A DNA stretch of 9,077 nucleotides. Origin: Chloroflexota bacterium. GTDB taxonomy: Bacteria > Chloroflexota > Dehalococcoidia > UBA3495. A program made the position numbers and the translations under genes. Below are positions 6,843 to 9,077 of this stretch, one piece after another; position 1 is the first letter of the stretch, and each line of letters starts with the position of its first letter. Below the pieces are notes generated by a model, which ran no database searches, was not told where the DNA came from, and saw nothing but the letters and a program-made list of their open reading frames with translations. Location: positions 4,033-13,109 of the forward strand of contig PAMF01000024.1 in the NCBI GenBank assembly GCA_002707185.1, read 5' to 3'.

Positions 6843-6957
6843 TGTGGATTAGTTGATAACCCGTATTTGATAGTATGTGAAGATTAGTTGACTGTTTCTA
6901 TTCTAACACGGGTAACTTAACTGTTAATGTGGAGAAGAAAGAGGCAGTAGTGGATAA
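6843..6957 (-). promoter_or_regulatory. Left DnaA-box group (three minus-orientation boxes)
   Basis: Three boxes read on the minus strand: 6843-6851, 6928-6936 and 6949-6957. The last two are 21 bases apart start to start, and the first lies 85 bases before the second, close to four 21-base steps. The stretch between them (6852-6927) has no convincing box at the intervening positions. Confidence 0.65.
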
Positions 6958-7005
6958 CAAAAACGTATTATAGAAAATAAATGGAGTAAAAATAATTGAT
7001 ACATC
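6958..7005. other. AT-rich core, candidate DNA unwinding element
   Basis: This 48-base stretch between the inverted DnaA-box groups has only 10 G/C bases (about 79% AT), with runs such as TATTATAGAAAATAAAT and GTAAAAATAATTGATAC. Position and composition fit a duplex unwinding element. A second AT-rich stretch (about 6815-6840, next to obg) is an alternative site. Confidence 0.5.
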
Positions 7006-7078
7006 TAATCCACGGCTAATGAGGTGGTTACCCACAGTAATGGCTAGGTTATCCATATAAAATAAAAAGTTATCCACT
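7006..7078 (+). promoter_or_regulatory. Right DnaA-box array (four plus-orientation boxes, 21-22 bp spacing)
   Basis: Boxes start at 7006 (TAATCCACG), 7028 (TTACCCACA), 7049 (TTATCCATA) and 7070 (TTATCCACT), giving steps of 22, 21 and 21 bases. All lie in the same orientation on the same helical face, opposite to the left group. Confidence 0.75.
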
Positions 7079-7102
7079 ACTGTGAGCTGGGGAATTGTTT
7101 AA

Positions 7103-8497
7103 TCAGGTGAAGAGGGATTCCTTAATTGTAAGAACATTTTGTCTTAACTGATGATCTTCATTTATTTCGGCATTTATCTTGCCGGCTCCGTGGATTATTG
7201 TAGCGTGATCTCGCCCACCCAGTATGCGACCTATTTGAGTAGGTGACATCTCTAGCTCATAAGACAAGAGATACATCACTATTTGTCGTGATAGAGCAAT
7301 ATTTTTGGTTCTTCTTCGCCCTAATATGTCTACAGTCTCAATGCCGAAGTGTTTCGATACTTGGTCAATGATCTTGTCTGGATCTATAGAATGTCTAGCG
7401 GCATCTGTTGCCAGGTCTTGTAAGACATTAACTGCCAATTCGATCGTGACAGGTATATTCATCAAGTCCGAATAGGCAACTACCCGGTTTAGGCTGCCCT
7501 CTAGTTCGCGGACATTTTTTTGAACTCGTTTTGCTATGAATTCTATGATGCTGTCTTCAATGTCTAGCTCAAGGGATTCGGCTTTCGAAGAAAGGATAGC
7601 CATTCTTGTCTCTAAGTCTGGGGCTTGTATATCGGCCATGAGACCCCATTCAAAGCGGGACCTAAGTCTATCTTGTAGGAGAGCTAATGCTCGAGGTGGA
7701 CGATCCGAAGCTATAACTATTTGCTGCCCTGAATTGTGAAGGTCGTTAAAGGTATGAAAGAAGCCTTCTTGAGTTTGCTCTTTCCCGCTCAAGAATTGAA
7801 TGTCATCAATTAGTAATACTTGGACGCTTCTATATTTATTTCGAAATTGTTCAGCTGTGCCGTTCCTGATAGAAATGATGTATTCGTTGGTGAATTGTTC
7901 GGATGATACATAAAGGGAGGTAAGACCAACGTCGGAGCTTGCCTGACCTATGGCGTGCAAGAGGTGGGTTTTCCCCAGACCGACTCCAGAGTAGATGAAT
8001 AATGGGTTGTACATATTCCCAGGTGATTCTACGACGGCTTGAGATGCGCTAAATGCTAGTCGGTTAGAGGTCCCCACTACAAAGGAATTAAATATGTAAC
8101 GAGGGTTGAAACTTATGGTTGGACTTGAATTAGAGATTTTTGGACTTTCAACGGACGGCTCTACGGGATTTAAGGAAGACACGCCGGGTTTTGAAACCAG
8201 GGAGCCCATTTTTACTTGGAACTGAACGCTAGTATCGATACCTAAAACTTTCGTGATTGCTTTTTCGATCGACTGGTACATTCGTCTTTCGAGCCATTCC
8301 ACAAACCAAGCAGTTGGAACTTCAACAATTAGTTGGTTGTTTTGATAGCTGATCCCTTGAGTGGGTCTTAGCCAAGTCTCAAAAGTCGTTCGAGTAGTCT
8401 GAATTTGGAGTTGACCAAGTGCAGCTCTCCAGATTTCCTCTGCTGAGAACGAACTATGCTCTTTCGACTTGTCTAAGGTTCCACCAAAGGAGACCAT
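7103..8497 (-). CDS. dnaA: Chromosomal replication initiator DnaA
   Basis: The 464-residue DnaA is the AAA+ ATPase that binds DnaA boxes and melts oriC. Domain I is residues about 18-85 (EEIWRAALGQLQ...FETWLRP...VEWLERRM). A short linker follows to about 128. The AAA+ domain spans about 130-345, with Walker A SGVGLGKT (170-177), Walker B VLLIDDIQF (227-235), LQDRLRSRFEWGL (274-286) and VRELEGSLNRVVAYS (329-343). The helix-turn-helix domain IV spans about 365-464, with the signature GGRDHATIIHGAGKI (427-441). Walker A has Ser170 where Gly is usual, and the signature has Ala where Thr/Ser commonly follows DH. The start ATG at 8495-8497 has GGAG eight bases upstream (8506-8509). It lies directly beside the putative oriC, is co-oriented with obg, and no terminator is seen after its TGA. 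Confidence 0.97.
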   Translation of the reverse strand: MVSFGGTLDKSKEHSSFSAEEIWRAALGQLQIQTTRTTFETWLRPTQGISYQNNQLIVEVPTAWFVEWLERRMYQSIEKAITKVLGIDTSVQFQVKMGSLVSKPGVSSLNPVEPSVESPKISNSSPTISFNPRYIFNSFVVGTSNRLAFSASQAVVESPGNMYNPLFIYSGVGLGKTHLLHAIGQASSDVGLTSLYVSSEQFTNEYIISIRNGTAEQFRNKYRSVQVLLIDDIQFLSGKEQTQEGFFHTFNDLHNSGQQIVIASDRPPRALALLQDRLRSRFEWGLMADIQAPDLETRMAILSSKAESLELDIEDSIIEFIAKRVQKNVRELEGSLNRVVAYSDLMNIPVTIELAVNVLQDLATDAARHSIDPDKIIDQVSKHFGIETVDILGRRRTKNIALSRQIVMYLLSYELEMSPTQIGRILGGRDHATIIHGAGKINAEINEDHQLRQNVLTIKESLFT

Positions 8498-8727
8498 TTC
8501 ACTTTCTCCAAGATTTAATGACGAGTTAGATTAGCAGTTTTGCTCTGATGTATCTAGTGCCTGATCTAGAATGTCGTTAACATAACCCTTAGATATAAAT
8601 CTATATCCGGGTCCCCTGTGAAAAGAGGAGAACAATGTGCCCTGTTTCTAAAAGACACACTGTTTTCAAACTCGTCAGGAAAGAGCTGGGATTCCCACTA
8701 TGTTTGGTCATGCACGGGGATAGCTAA
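8498..8727 (-). promoter_or_regulatory. Intergenic region upstream of dnaA
   Basis: This 230-base non-coding stretch must hold the dnaA promoter unless dnaA is read from the upstream dehydrogenase gene. I find no convincing -35/-10 pair. The only structured elements are a hyphenated palindrome GATATA-AATC-TATATC (8592-8607), one poor DnaA-box-like site TGTGAAAAG (8617-8625), and the dnaA ribosome binding site GGAG (8506-8509). No U-tract terminator for the upstream gene is apparent. Confidence 0.35.
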
Positions 8728-9077
8728 TTAATCTTCTTCAGGGTGCGTAGTTATGAATTTGCCAGCCTTAGAAGGGTCTAAGTGCGGAGCTCTGACTTCA
8801 GTCTGAGCTTGTTCTTCTTGCAATCTAACTGTCACACTACTGTCATGTTCAGACCAGCCCCTATTCATCGCTTGCATGGCAATCTGTTCAGCCAGCGTGG
8901 ACATTGGCATAGGTACATCATATTCTCTGGCTAATTCTGTTGCTAACGAGATATCTTTATAGGCTAAATTCAAGGCGAAACTAGCTGGTTCATATTCACC
9001 CCTGAACATGGTTTTCACTAACCCTTCATGGAGGACACGCATTCTCCCCAATGAACCCCTCCTGATGCTTTCCCACA
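8728..9077 (-). CDS. 3-hydroxyisobutyrate dehydrogenase-like NAD(P)-dependent protein, C-terminal part
   Basis: This is the C-terminal all-helical domain (about 115 residues) of the beta-hydroxyacid dehydrogenase family (HIBADH, glyoxylate/succinic semialdehyde reductase, tartronate semialdehyde reductase). The frame is open to the window edge, so the start lies outside; the TTG at 9049-9051 is internal and preceded by WESIRRGS. Recognisable is ASFALNLAYKDISLATELAREYDVPMPMSTLAEQIAMQAMNRGWSEHDSS, split by the typical F.L.L..KD..LA, P.P and G....D.S landmarks. The tail after the domain, QTEVRAPHLDPSKAGKFITTHPEED, is longer than usual and family-unlike. It stops with TAA at 8728-8730. The N-terminal NAD-binding part and the catalytic Lys region are not in view, so the substrate cannot be assigned. 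Confidence 0.82.
   Translation of the reverse strand, partial: WESIRRGSLGRMRVLHEGLVKTMFRGEYEPASFALNLAYKDISLATELAREYDVPMPMSTLAEQIAMQAMNRGWSEHDSSVTVRLQEEQAQTEVRAPHLDPSKAGKFITTHPEED

Larger units (their letters stand above)
6945..7082. repeat. 14-bp perfect inverted repeat flanking the origin core
   Basis: CAGTAGTGGATAAC at 6945-6958 and GTTATCCACTACTG at 7069-7082 are exact reverse complements, 110 bases apart. Each contains the same one-mismatch DnaA box, TTATCCACT, plus five flanking bases. They bound the AT-rich core and the three other right-hand boxes. Confidence 0.8.
6811..7102. other. Putative chromosomal replication origin (oriC)
   Basis: This 292-base AT-rich gap between dnaA and obg holds no coding sequence. 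It contains seven DnaA-box-like 9-mers: TAATCCACA (minus, 6843-6851), TTCTCCACA (minus, 6928-6936), TTATCCACT (minus, 6949-6957), TAATCCACG (plus, 7006-7014), TTACCCACA (plus, 7028-7036), TTATCCATA (plus, 7049-7057) and TTATCCACT (plus, 7070-7078). Six differ from TTATCCACA at one position, one at two, and none is perfect. Clustering next to dnaA is the standard oriC position, so the origin call is strong, although function is inferred. Confidence 0.85.

Noticed and set aside
6811..6875. Promoter for obg inside the origin
   Set aside because: TATTAT- and TATATT-like hexamers exist on the minus strand but no -35 lies at acceptable spacing; AT-rich DNA gives such matches by chance.
8617..8625. 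DnaA-box-like TGTGAAAAG upstream of dnaA
   Set aside because: It differs at two positions even from the relaxed TTATNCACA and stands alone, so autoregulation cannot be argued from it.
1..9077. CRISPR arrays, tRNA/rRNA genes, insertion sequences, defence systems
   Set aside because: Nothing resembling spaced repeats, structured RNA genes, transposases or defence proteins is present.

Overview
This is a chromosomal, origin-proximal window from an AT-leaning free-living bacterium. It is gene-dense and has ordinary housekeeping content, with no transposase, phage gene, CRISPR array or RNA gene. No gene is diagnostic of a phylum. The mix of a DUF1501 protein, an extended SDR, a 3-hydroxyisobutyrate-dehydrogenase-like gene and diverged DnaA/Obg proteins would suit an uncultured marine-type Chloroflexota (Dehalococcoidia/SAR202-like), but that is a low-confidence inference.

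Layout. The plus-strand left part holds the 3' end of rsmG (1-365), then, behind a plausible sigma-70-type promoter (379-407), an NAD-dependent epimerase/dehydratase of unknown substrate (447-1382). It converges on a minus-strand DUF1501 gene (1456-2586) across a perfect 30-bp hairpin that looks like a shared bidirectional terminator (1382-1445). A divergent intergenic region (2587-2794) carries back-to-back promoters for DUF1501 and for an A-type Fe-S carrier of the ErpA/IscA kind (2795-3151). A terminator hairpin follows, then ygfZ (3242-4312), a folate-dependent Fe-S maintenance protein. These two form a small Fe-S cluster neighbourhood.

The right half is on the minus strand: a partial HIBADH-family dehydrogenase (8728-9077), dnaA (7103-8497), a putative oriC (6811-7102), obg (5518-6810) and a single long gene encoding NadD fused to PyrE (4320-5516). 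obg and nadD-pyrE are separated by one base (TGA-T-ATG) and are probably translationally coupled.

Most notable points: (1) the NadD-PyrE fusion, joining NAD synthesis and pyrimidine synthesis in one polypeptide with no usable internal start for PyrE; (2) a putative oriC whose DnaA boxes are all degenerate yet set at about 21-bp spacing, in two inverted clusters either side of an AT-rich core and tied together by a 14-bp perfect inverted repeat; (3) an Obg with the first P-loop Gly changed to Ala and the G3 Asp changed to Glu, and a DnaA with the first P-loop Gly changed to Ser; (4) a DUF1501 protein with no signal peptide.
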